Source: Rhodosorus marinus
Taxonomy: Eukaryota > Rhodophyta > Stylonematophyceae > Stylonematales > Stylonemataceae
Direction: 5' to 3'
Length of the DNA stretch: 64,000 bases
Assembly (NCBI GenBank): GCA_029953675.1
Contig: JAMWBK010000004.1
Location: forward strand, 2,841,001 to 2,905,000
Each line of letters opens with the position of its first letter. Position 1 is the stretch's first letter. The notes under the pieces are model-generated. The model ran no database searches and was not told where the DNA came from. It saw only the letters and a program-made list of their open reading frames with translations. A program made the position numbers and the translations under genes. Below are positions 44,602 to 54,687 of this stretch, in pieces.

Positions 44602-46099
44602 ATGGATCTAAGAGTAGGGGGAAAGTGGCGACTTGGGCGAAAGATTGGATCGGGATCTTTCGGAGACATTTATCTGGGTATGAGATCGTACCTACAATTT
44701 TGTGATTGGTTGGGACTTCGTCACCGCTTGTGTAGGGATCGCAGCTGTTGCGTGTAAATGCCTGTAACTTGGTCTCACAAATTCGCTTTGCACTCGTTAA
44801 TAGGAATTAATGTTCAATCAAAGGAGGAGGTCGCGATTAAGCTTGAAAGCACAAAAACGAAACACCCCCAACTTTTGTACGAGAGCAAGATTTATCGTTA
44901 TTTGAACGGTGATCCAGCGGTAAGAGCAACGGCAAACTCATGCCTACAGGAAGCTTGGGCTTCGTTCTTTCCCGGGTTGAGGCGCTAGTGGCTAAATTGA
45001 ATTTTTTACGATTCATCGGAAAAGGGTGACGCAGTGGATGGAGTGCCAAAGATTTGGTGGTATGGACAGGAAGGAGACTACAACGTGATGGCAATCGACG
45101 TTCTCGTATGTCTTGACCGGGATAAAATGCTAGGTATACATGTTGATGAATGGACGTGGGACTCAGAACTGTTATTTTGTTCGTGGGCTTTGTACAGGGA
45201 CCAAGTCTAGAGGATCTCTTTAACTTTTGCAATCGGAAGTTCTCGGTGAAAACGGTACTCATGCTCGCGGATCAAATGATTCAGAGAATTGAGTACATCC
45301 ACTCGCGAAGTTTTCTCCACCGGGATATCAAGCCGGACAATTTTTTGATGGGAGCGAAGCCGAAGGAGAACATTGTGTACTTGATTGACTTTGGATTGGC
45401 GAAGAAGTACAGAGATCACCGAACTCATGTCCATATTCCGTATAGGTGAGGCGGCGCTTCAATGTATTTGCTCTGGACCTCTCCTTTCAGTCTATCAAGC
45501 TGTGCGCGGAGGCTTGAGGCATGAAGGCTTGAAACTGATTTGTATTCATGTGCTCTATGGACTTAGGGAAAACAAAAATCTTACTGGAACCGCGAGATAT
45601 GCCTCCATCAACACTCATCTGGGGATCGAGCAATGTAGGAGAGACGATCTCGAGTCTCTTGGGTATGTGCTCATGTACTTCAATAGGGGGAGCTTGCCGT
45701 GGCAAGGGCTGGGTGCAGCGACGAAGAAGTTGAAGTATCAGAAGATCAGCGACAAGAAGGTCTCTACTCCGATTGACGAGCTTTGCAGAGGGTAAGCATT
45801 TTACCAATCCCGTTTTAGATTTTTTGATGAGCAATGCTAAGCATACGCGATCGGCATTCATCTCTGTGACGTTTAGATTCCCCGTGGAATTCGCCGAGTA
45901 CTTGCGGTATTGCAGAAAACTCGATTTTGAATCGAAGCCTGACTACGCATACTTGAGAAGTCTGTTCAATAATTTGTACATTCGTGAGGGCTATGAGCAT
46001 GATTCCAAGTTTGACTGGTCATTAAGCAACACCGGGAAATCGAAGGACGGTGTGGCGGATCAAAAGAATGCCGGTGGTTCAAGTCGGAATAGACGGTAA
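44602..46099 (+). CDS. CK1: Casein kinase 1, about 322 aa, with an apparent frameshift near the start
   Basis: Six exons: 44602-44678, 44804-44919, 45025-45105, 45198-45445, 45567-45791, 45877-46099. A CK1 Ser/Thr kinase: [14 protein letters not shown], then [13 protein letters not shown] (Gly loop), EEVAIKLES (ATP lysine), [39 protein letters not shown] (catalytic loop), [11 protein letters not shown] (DFG), [18 protein letters not shown] (CK1 signature) and [15 protein letters not shown]. The C-terminal extension is only about 25 residues, rich in Lys, Gly and Ser, so it lacks the long tails of delta/epsilon forms. As written, the ATG frame does not read into the Gly loop: the A-run at 44640-44643 has one base too many ([14 protein letters not shown] and KIGSGSF lie in different frames). 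All other joins fit. This is either an assembly error or a null allele. The G/T-rich leader precedes the ATG. Confidence 0.88.
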
Positions 46100-46835
46100 C
46101 TTTTCCATCAATAATTAGTAAAACTAGAACCTCTAACAAGAACTTGAGCACGCCTTTTGAGTAAAGAAACATGTAAATGTGCTGGAGTGAACTGTGTCCT
46201 AATGGTTTCTAGGGGTTGAGCGTTTGTCCAGAAAGTGATCGAAGTGAGATCAGGTCTGCGTTCGAGCATAACCGTACGTGGGTAACCCTCCTCTAGGGCC
46301 TCGCGTCTCTCCTAGACGCGTCTGGCACAACCATAGTAGGATCTGCATATGTCCAATCTCTTAGTAGTAACATAGTCTGGCATTATTGTGCAGACCAATT
46401 CGACTCATCCAAAGTTTTGGCCTGCGTGGGGCGGGCCCGGCTTCAAACTTTGGTGCAGCTTTTCGGGCTTGATTATTGTGGGACACTATTTGCGGATCCA
46501 GCGGTTTCACGGCGTACAACTGCATCGCTCAAGGCGTAGCGCTTCTCTTGTTGATGTATCCCCTCCTCAACGAGCTTCAAGGTTGACTGCGTTGCCAACG
46601 AACATGCACAGCCGTAGGTGATTGGTACTGCGCTTGCCCTCACGCAGTCCCTTGCCACGTCACAGCAAGGGAGCGCGTGGATTCGAACATGGCTGATTAG
46701 TTTGGAATGCTTACCATCGACGTAGGTCTTGTCCGGAAGATTCGATGACTTCAGAATACCATCCTTTCCAAGTGAATAAGCGAGTGAGAACGAATCAGTG
46801 ATGTTTTGGCCTTCACAGGGCATAATCGCATCAAA
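46100..46835. other. Spacer upstream of the PfkB-like gene
   Basis: No supported ORF. A splice-acceptor-like CTTCACAG sits just before 46819, and there is no clear G/T-rich leader here. The PfkB-like gene may therefore have a non-coding first exon further upstream. Confidence 0.35.
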
Positions 46836-47887
46836 ATGGACAAGAGCACCATTCTTGTGGTTGGAAAAGTCTTAATAGATGAATTCAATGAAAAGGGGCG
46901 CTTGCGGAGGTCAGTTGGCGGCGGAGGTCCCCAAGCAGCGTTTGGTTCGTCCGTAGTGCTTCCAGAAGGAAAGCCCCTTTTAATATCACTTGCTGGGAGC
47001 GATCTAGGAAGCTCGACGGAGCTCGTAGATATACTGAGGCGCACTGGAGCTAACCTTTCCGGAGTGAAAATCCTGGACCTGATAACACCGCACTTTCGGA
47101 TTACAATTAATGATGACGTTCCCGAACATGAAGAAGGACCAGGGTTTGAGAACTGGTTGACTATGCTGCAGACCGACTACGAAATTCCAAGCGGCCATGA
47201 AAGCATCGATACGATGCACGTCCTCATTGAAAGGGGAGGCTTCAATGACCTCCGACTTGCGCGGGCCTGGCGAAAGAACGCCTCACCTGGCTCATTTTTG
47301 AGCTTCGAACCGGTTATTCTCAGGGAATCTCCTCAGGAGGATTACAATAGCTTCAGAGCAATCGTCTCTGAATGTGATACTGTGTCTCCGGACTGGTACA
47401 CAGCTTGTAGGATCCCTGGACTCTCTCAAGTGGGCCTTACCGCACCTTCACGATTTAGGCTTTCCAGCATTTGCTCCGAGCGTTCTCGTAACTGATTTTC
47501 AGTAACTGCTTCTATTTATCGGTTGTGAAGGATTCCGACCCGAGGGAAGTGATCAACGAATGGTCAACTTATGGTCCCTCTAGTGTTACTGTTCGATGTG
47601 GGAGAGAAGGATCCTATCTCTGGGATAGGAAGGAGGGCAAGTCATGGCACATCCCCATATTTGAAGTATCAACTATAGATGTCACTGGAGCAGGGAACGC
47701 GTATGCAGCAGCCTACGCTACCGCTCGGTATGTGCTTGGACACGCGCCTTTGTACTCCGCCTCGCTAGCATCCGCGGCGGGTGCGGCGGCAGTTTTGAGC
47801 GAGGGCCTGCCTCCAGTGGATGATGCGCTTAAAAAGTTCGTATACGACGCAGCGGAGGATATTATTTCCCGAGTTGTACAACTTTAA
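46836..47887 (+). CDS. PfkB/ribokinase-family protein, MAK32-like, 316 aa
   Basis: Two exons, 46836-47429 and 47531-47887, joined in phase 0 across 101 bp. The N-terminus has the ribokinase beta-alpha start and a glycine-rich loop (ILVVGKVLIDEF, RRSVGGGGPQAAFG). VSECDTVSPDWYTA corresponds to the SPN block, and the ATP/anion-hole signature reads STIDVTGAGNAYAAAY. In active sugar kinases this is D-T-x-G-A-G-D; here the catalytic-base Asp is Asn. The yeast MAK32 branch of the family has the same substitution. A kinase fold is certain from the motifs, but the substrate and even activity are unknown. Alternative joins around 47410-47530 exist; this one keeps the alignment and the pyrimidine tract. 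Confidence 0.78.
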
Positions 47888-48725
47888 ACGTGCCCGTACA
47901 CGTTGTACACTTTGCTAGGTCTCAACCGTTGCGATTTTTGGGGGGGCTCTGGGTCACCGAGTTCACAAGCTAGAATCAGATGGCTCAGGTCCGAGGCTTT
48001 CAGCGTTTCATTCTCTTTCGCATACGGAGTTGCTAAAAGAAGATACTGTCAACGCGCAAACCCTCACAATGATTACACTGAGATTCATCCACACTCATTA
48101 GCTATATTGGTAGTCGCAGTGCGGAGGAGCTCAACAGGTGTCTAGGTCTAACAATCTCCACAATCTCTTAGATGATGACTTCCTGTTCGACACCACTGCT
48201 GCGGATAAAGCACTTCACCTTTCCCTCCTTTGGCCATCCAAACCTGGTACAAACCAGCCAAGGGTGCACTGAGATTCCTCCACATACATTGGCGATTTTG
48301 GAAGTCGCAGAGATCGGACGAGCTCAACTGGTGTCTAGGTCTAACAATCTGCACAATCTATTAGATGATCACTTTCTGTTCGACGCCACTGCTGCGGATA
48401 AAGCACTTCCCCTTTCCCTCCTTATGCCATCGAGACCACGCCAAGATTGCACTGAGATTCATCCACATTCATTGGCCATTTTTAGTGGGCGCCGTGCGGT
48501 GAATGCATTTCTGTTGGAAATTTCTTCGGTTTGAAAGGTTCTCCTGACGGTTGGTGCAAAGTCGGAAGGGGATGTATAGACCTTGTTGAAAGCGTTGGGT
48601 AGATATCAACAGAGGATATATAGATACAACGGAAAAGATTTTGTAAAGGATGATATTGAAGCTAAGTGTTGGGAGAAGGCATAGTGGTTTTTGGTTTGGT
48701 GTGTCTCAGTGTTGTTATTGAAGAG
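47888..48725. other. Spacer with tandem repeat and leader
   Basis: The ORFs across 47903-48534 arise from the 187-bp repeat. From about 48530 to 48725 the plus strand is G/T-rich, the leader before ATG 48726. Confidence 0.4.
48076..48490. repeat. Tandem repeat, unit about 187 bp, 2.2 copies
   Basis: Units begin with CACTGAGATTC at 48076, 48267 and 48450 (periods 191 and 183). Shared blocks include GTGTCTAGGTCTAACAATCT, CACTGCTGCGGATAAAGCAC and TTTCCCTCCTT. Copies differ by perhaps 10-15 percent with small indels. Not coding as far as I can see. Confidence 0.9.
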
Positions 48726-49682
48726 ATGTTTGGGTTTGTGTCTGGTTGGTCGGGTTTGGGTGGGAGTCTGAGGGGTCGTGGTGGAGTATGTGAGGGTCGT
48801 CCAGGGCAGCGTGTTGTTGTTGTGGCAGGCATACCGAATTTGACGAAGAAACCTATTCCGTATCCTGGTGACGAGGAGTTCGTTGAACAGCTGGTGGTTG
48901 GCCTTGATTTGGAGTCTGTGGCTGTAGAGGAAAAGACGGTGAAGGAGGGGAAAAGTAGCTCGAGATACGAACCGCAAGTGAACAGAGATGAGATTAAAAA
49001 GACAAGGGAGAAAAACTATGAGCTGAGGTCTGGTGAGATTGCGGTGAGGTTTACGAACTCTCCAATGAAAATGGACGTCATTGCGCCGAGCGAAGCTGGA
49101 AAGAACCTGATGAAGTTGGGAGACTCGGTGGACATCAAGATTCCAAGGGGATGCCGGACTGGACTTTGCGGCGCGTGCACTGTAGACTTGGAGGACCCGA
49201 GTTTCCCGGACGGAATTCAGACCATCCGAGCTTGCCAGACAAATGTGCAGCTTCCTCCGGGCTGTGACGAGATGGTCATCGACCTTCACCGTATGGAACG
49301 TGCAGGAGATGATGATTTCAGCACCAAGGATCCCTTTGCTCGGTTTGAGATGATTGATACTGAGTACAAACCTGCTGCAGCCCCGAAATCACGTAAGTTA
49401 GTAATACCAACGAATAAAAACGTCGCCTAGAGAATGCCTGTCGGATCGCGATCGAAGGTCAGGCACGGAGACTGAATGGTTCACTGTTCAATCCTTGCAG
49501 GAAATGCACTGGTTTCGATCACATCATGCACAACCTGCGATGGTACGGGCAAACATATCTGCCCAGAGTGCATGGGAGAAGGCACTATGCAAGGTAACGC
49601 GGAGGTCCGATGCTACGTGTGTATGGGACGACCTTACGTCAGATGCGCGGATTGCCAGGGCTCTGGAATGAGAGAAGGCTAA
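48726..49682 (+). CDS. Plastid 2Fe-2S ferredoxin-like/DnaJ-type zinc-finger fusion, 282 aa
   Basis: Two exons, 48726-49392 and 49501-49682, phase 1, 108-bp intron. The N-terminus MFGFVSGWSGLGGSLRGRGG is an FV-type plastid transit peptide. Residues about 100-185 form a plant-type [2Fe-2S] domain: IPRGCRTGLCGACTVDLED gives the C-x4-C-x2-C cluster (three ligands) and IRACQTN the fourth cysteine about 30 residues later. The second exon adds a DnaJ-type zinc-binding domain with four C-x-x-C motifs: CTTCDGTGKHICPECMGEGT, then CYVCMGRP and CADCQGSGM. The DnaJ-type region resembles plastid BSD2/PSA2-like thiol/zinc chaperones. It may link electron transfer or Fe-S status to protein folding or redox assembly; that is inference. 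The exon boundary coincides with the domain boundary. I know of no named protein with this order. Confidence 0.85.
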
Positions 49683-50991
49683 TTGAACCCCATAACCCAG
49701 TATTTTACGAAGGCAAAGGAGACGAGCGAAGCGAGAAAGTCAAACGACTCAACTAAGTATAGGAGTTGTATAGGCGAAGTCTATGGAGAAGAAACTCCAT
49801 GCCCATCATAACTTAACGATAGAGAGATAACTGTACAGGCGACGTTCAAGTCAAGAACATACAGTGCGAATCGAAAAAAAAGGGTGCATGTCCACATACT
49901 CTTGGGAGTAGACAAACCACCTCAACCTCCGTGGCGATCTACCACGCCTGATTCATTGCAACAGAAACATTCAATTGGGATTCGGTCAAGAAGCCAGCAG
50001 TGAACGGAGGCCATGTTAGTCTGGAGATGTTCAGACCTCTGATATCCTTTTTTTGAACAATTTCCTCCCGATGCTGAACCGCGTTCCTTCGTCAACTACA
50101 TTCAGGAACATGTCTCCTTCGACTGCAGGACACGTCACAGCTTCTTCTCCCAGCGGCCCAGCTCAAATTAGACATGAGTCTTGCTTTTGGAAACATTTCT
50201 TGCCAATTTACTGGCACATTTTGCAGAAGTAGAAAAGGGTAGTGGCAGGGGCTCTACCTGTTTCTTCCTCGTGATGGAAAGAGGATTTTTGTTTTGCTTC
50301 CATCAACAGAAGTTCAGAGAGTCACGTTCGCCAATTTTGAACCGGGGAAGACTGTCTGACGAAAGACATGAGATCGGCAATGTTGATCTGCATGCTCGCA
50401 TCGAAATCTAGAGACAAATAATCTTCAATTCTCGTCTCTGAGTACATAGAGGATGTGACGCCAAAGAAAACCCGGGAAGTGTAAAAGCCTACAGCTCACA
50501 TCAACGATCACAGGATAATTCATTGCACGTAATGAGAACGATAGGTCTGCGGATGTAGAGGCAGGTCTTCCCCGCAGAGGAAATCAGGGGCATTAGCGAA
50601 AACCTGGGTTTGATGATGGCTAAGTTTGATGATAATGTTCTATTCCGTAACTACTTCTATCATCTTTCCGGTGAACTCACACCTGAAGGAAAACCGGGAC
50701 TGTTGATTGGGCCTCTTCTCCCTCTCACCCGAACAAGGGAAACGACCTGGAGCGGGATACAACCACTCTAAAAGGTCTCCAGCGACAGAGACCATGGGCA
50801 TGAAACCCACTAAATCTATACCAAAGGCATTCCAAACAGAGGCAGAGCTCCCACCCGCTTTCCCACTTCACATCCAAAGGAACTCTTTTAACCCCACCGT
50901 TCTTTACCTTCCGGGACTGTTCGGTTCAGTATCGGCAAACCTATCGTTACCTTAACAAGCCGCGAGTAGTTAAAAGGAATCTCCTGAACTT

Positions 50992-51408
50992 CTGCCTTTC
51001 CCTGACCGAATGACTTCCAAAGGTAAGACCCCCTGAACGAAACCCCGTCAACTCCACGACCAGGTCCTGGAGCTCTGAGCATCGTCGCCCGGAACCCATC
51101 AGCTTCTCGTATCAGCTCGGATCTGTGCGCTCCGCTCGGAGTTGAGCTACGAAGAGAAGATCGCCCTCTTCCATCTTCTCCTCTCGTTCCACCAGCTGGA
51201 TGCGGGGTACATCCCCTACCAGCTCCACGTCTCGGCAGGTTTTCCAGACTTCGATTCCATCCCAGGTCGCTCAGTGAGCAAGTCTAGTCCTGGATGCACC
51301 CCCCACATCGTGCAGCAACGAATTCTCAAGCACAAAGTGATACCAGACTTGACGTGGTTTCGTTCGGTGAGTCTTACCTTTGGAAGTCATTCGGTCAGGG
51401 AAAGGCAG
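50992..51408. repeat. Inverted repeat, 38-bp perfect core arms
   Basis: The 38 bases at 50992-51029 (CTGCCTTTCCCTGACCGAAT and onward) are the exact reverse complement of 51371-51408. Weaker similarity extends to about 50975-51060 and 51345-51425. Both arms read, toward the outside, as SYLWKSFGQGKA(E/D) followed by (V/I)(Q/H)EI. They may therefore be two inverted copies of a coding fragment, or the ends of an element with a 341-bp centre. Confidence 0.9.
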
Positions 51409-51573
51409 ATATTCATGAGATTCGCTTATGTTACAGTGATTCCCCATATACAGATAGTCTCCAACACTATACTATCATCGAAGTTTCACCGGGAAATAGA
51501 AACCGCGCACACAAAATCGCTTGGAGACAAAATCTGGGACGCAAATGTGGGACACAATTATGGCACACAAAAT

Positions 51574-51628
51574 CTGGGACAAGACCTGGGACAAGACCTG
51601 GGACAAGACCTGGGACAAGACCTGGGAC
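51574..51628. repeat. 12-bp minisatellite, four perfect copies plus a partial one
   Basis: CTGGGACAAGAC repeats exactly from 51574 to 51621, then CTGGGAC. Degenerate relatives (GGGACGCAAATGT, GGGACACAATTAT) lie just upstream, showing growth from an older imperfect array. Confidence 0.97.
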
Positions 51629-52042
51629 GGCCGGTGTGAAGGAATGGGGACAGTGACGGAAGCCATTCGATGTAGGATGGAGGGCGGGGAAGAGCTTCCT
51701 AGTGTGTGGGGACTTAACCACCTACCCTGAAGCTGGTTTGGGGGGGTTCAGTCAAGGGGATGGGTGAGAGTTTGTATTTGGAAAGGGATGACTGAATGAG
51801 CGGATAAGCTGAAGGAGGTGGGTAGTATGGACTGGGAGGGAGAGGATGGAGGTTAGTAATTCGGATGGAGTTTTGGTTTGCAGTGTAGGAGTAGGAGGGT
51901 TTGGTCTGGTTGTTTTGCTGAGGAGGTTTCTTGTGTGAGGGGAGGAATGTCTTATTTAATGTGAAGAGGTTTTTTTTTTGGTTTGGGGGGGGGGGTGAGG
52001 GAGTGGTCGTGTACGCTGTATTTGTTTTTTTTGGGCTTGAAG

Positions 52043-54687
52043 ATGTTGAGGTTTGGAGTTGACGCGTTCAGGATTGCGAATGGAGCGGCTGCTGTTTTGC
52101 GGAGTCAGGTGGAGTACTTGGCGGGGAAGAGCAGGGTGGTTTCGAGTGTTAATTCTGGGATCTGGGGGGGGTACGAAGAGCTGAGGAAGGCTCGAGATGA
52201 CGGAAGTGACGTGTTTCGAAGAACGGCGGGTTCCTTCTCTGGCGCAGCTGAGAGGTTTCAAAATGAAGGTGCAGAGTTTGGGCAGGCAGTTGAGAAGAAT
52301 CTCAAGGCCGCATACGACGACTTGACTAGTTCGACTGGAAAAGGAGCAGAAGTTCTTAAAGATTCTCTGGGCACGGTCTCGAACACTGCCGAAAACTTGC
52401 ACGGAGAGGGTTTAAAGCGGGCCACGGAGTTTGGACGATCGATTGAGAAAGACGTGAAGGCTGGCTTTGACGAGTTGAGCAAGTCCAATGAAAAGGGAGA
52501 GAAAATCCTGAAGGACTCACTTCGTACGGTAGCAAAAACGGCGCACAAGGTTGAAAGGGATGCTACGGCCGGGGACAAGGAACTTAGAAAGTCTGGTGAT
52601 AAGGGAGCAAAACTGGTCAAGGATTCACTCCACTCAGTGTCAGGCACAGTAGAAAAGGTGCAAAGGCATGGATCAGAATCGATCACTGCGTTTGGAAAAA
52701 CCGTTGACAAGGATGTCCATGCTGGGTCCGAAGCGCTGCTCAAGTCGAGCGATCAAGCTCGAAAGGTGGTCGAGGATACGTTTCAGACTCCTGCTCAAAA
52801 AACTAACAAAGTCCAGGCGGAGGGAATCGAAAAGCTTTCGGACGTGAAAAAGCCAGTGGAATCACCTGCCCAGGAGGGCCAAAGGAAGTCCTATAGTACG
52901 GCCGTTGCAAGAGATTCCACCGCTAGCACTGAGCCGATGCTTCCGACCGGAATACAAGTGAAGCATCCACTGGACGCAGAGAGTGGCCCATCCAGAACAG
53001 ACTCAAACCCTAGCCACAGCACTAGAAGAGTAGCGAGTGCTGCATCCGTCCCTGCATCGAGCATCTCCCGGGCCGTTGGATTTGGGACACTCGGAGTACG
53101 CCTGGCAGCTGGCGCTGCTTCAGAAATGACCAAGAGGTTGTTTAGATCTGAAAACCCGCCATCCGTACGTCCATGAGAACAACGGCCAATTGAGGCGGCT
53201 TTGAAACTGAGATTGTCTTTGGGGTTTTCTTTTGAAAAAACTTGTTCAGGGAAGCGTCGTCTTGACCGAGGCAAATGCTAACAGAATAGCTTCCAGCCTT
53301 TCGAGAATGCGGGGAGCTGCTCTAAAGCTCGGGCAAATGATCTCCATTCAAGACCAAAATCTTCTTCCCAAAGAGCTGGTCAGGGCTCTCGAGACAGTCC
53401 GCCAGAATGCAGTAAGTTACATGTCCATCCAGGCGCCCTGTGTCCCTGTCGCTTGCCAGGCTAATGACTGGCTCACCCGTGGCGTTTTCCTCTCTATTCC
53501 AGGACTACATGCCGATGTCGCAATTGAACAAAGTAATGACCTCGGAGCTAGGCGAGAACTGGAGAGACAAGTTTGGAGAGTTCAATGACATCCCCATAGC
53601 TGCCGCCTCGATTGGACAGGTACATAAGGGGAAGACGCTAGATGGCGTTGATATTGCCGTGAAAGTGCAGTATCCAGGTTCGTCTTTGAACCCGCAGTGT
53701 GCGGGATTAGGCATGGCTGAAGTTTCGGACAGGATGCACGAGAGAAGCTTGATCTGAGGGTTCTTCACAAAATCTGTCGTAGGTGTTGCTGAGAGCATAG
53801 GCTCCGATATCAACAATTTGAAGCGGTTAGTGATGTATTCTGGGGCGGTCAAGAAGAGCTACTACCTTGATGAAGCAATGGCGTACGCTAGAGAGGAGCT
53901 GGCAAAGGAATGCGAATATGAGGAGGAAGCCCGCAACCAGAACCATTTTCGCGAGCTGTTGATGCACGACAAGAGATTTTTTGTTCCTCGTGCACTGACC
54001 GAGCTGTCATCTCGGAAAGTACTAACTTCGGAATGGCTTGACGGGAAGCCCATAGACACGTTCGGTCCGAGCTCGGGGTATAGCCAGGAGGGTCGAGATA
54101 GTCTCGGCAGCCTTTTGATGGAACTGACTTTGAAGGAGCTCTTTGAGCTCCGATTCATGCAGACGGATCCCAACTTCAGTAACTTCTTCTTTGACAGGAA
54201 GACCTTGTCCCTGCTGGATTTCGGTGCCGCCCGAGGGTATAGCAAGGGCTTTGTAGACAACTATCTGAGAATGGTGTACGCATGTGCTGAACGTGACCGG
54301 GAGGGAGTGCTGCACTACTCTCAAGAACTGGGATTCTTGACTGGTGACGAGAGCAAGAATATGCTCGACGCGCATGTTCAGGCGTCCTTCACTGTTGGAG
54401 AGCCGTTCCAGTCTGACGAACCATACAATTTCAAAGAAAAGCAAGTAGCAGGGCGAACGGCAAGATATGGGCACGAGCTTGCGCATCATAGGCTCACTCC
54501 GCCTCCAGTTGAGGCCTACTCTTTGCACCGACGACTGTCCGGGGCGTTTCTAATGTGTGTTCGCCTAGAAGCTAATGTGCGTGGACGCAGTCTGCTACAG
54601 CGCATATACGACCGCTACGAGTTTGGAGAGGAGACGAGCAAAAACTACCAGCAGGAAGCGATTGGAAAACCACCTTTATTAACTTAA
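52043..54687 (+). CDS. COQ8: COQ8/ADCK (ABC1) atypical kinase with N-terminal repeat domain, 787 aa
   Basis: Four exons: 52043-53164, 53250-53411, 53503-53677, 53783-54687. The C-terminal 430 residues are a UbiB/ABC1 kinase: RMRGAALKLGQM with the KxGQ motif (about 400-403), AAAS in place of a glycine-rich loop (about 461-464), GVDIAVKVQYPG (Lys about 482), FMQTDPNFSNFF and LLDFGAARGYS. These are hallmarks of the COQ8 group needed for ubiquinone biosynthesis in the mitochondrial inner membrane. MLRFGVDAFRIANGAAAVLR fits a mitochondrial presequence. Residues about 75-275 hold four amphipathic repeats of 36-51 residues (cores such as KGAEVLKDSLGTVS, KGEKILKDSLRTVA, KGAKLVKDSLHSVS), resembling LEA/apolipoprotein-type helices, which COQ8 proteins normally lack. 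The stop at 54685-54687 overlaps the Listerin stop on the other strand. Confidence 0.93.

Larger units (their letters stand above)
49683..52042. other. Repeat-rich spacer and COQ8 leader
   Basis: No gene is supported from 49683 to 50950. The inverted repeat and minisatellite lie at 50992-51628. From about 51720 to 52040 the plus strand is G/T-rich with a long G-run at 51986-51995, the leader of the COQ8 gene. An open stretch at 51142-51639 spans both repeats and is probably not a gene. Confidence 0.4.

Noticed and set aside
44370-44611. Three overlapping ORFs of 61-71 codons before CK1
   Set aside because: They lie in three frames of the same G/T-rich leader and end around the kinase start.
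46670-46700. TTCGAAT-like box that could be a tRNA T-loop
   Set aside because: Flanking bases do not form the five-pair T-stem and no anticodon or acceptor arms can be drawn. No tRNA or rRNA was found elsewhere.
48606-49289. 227-codon minus-strand frame over the ferredoxin fusion
   Set aside because: It is an antisense shadow of a gene with a complete Fe-S motif and starts at a non-ATG codon.
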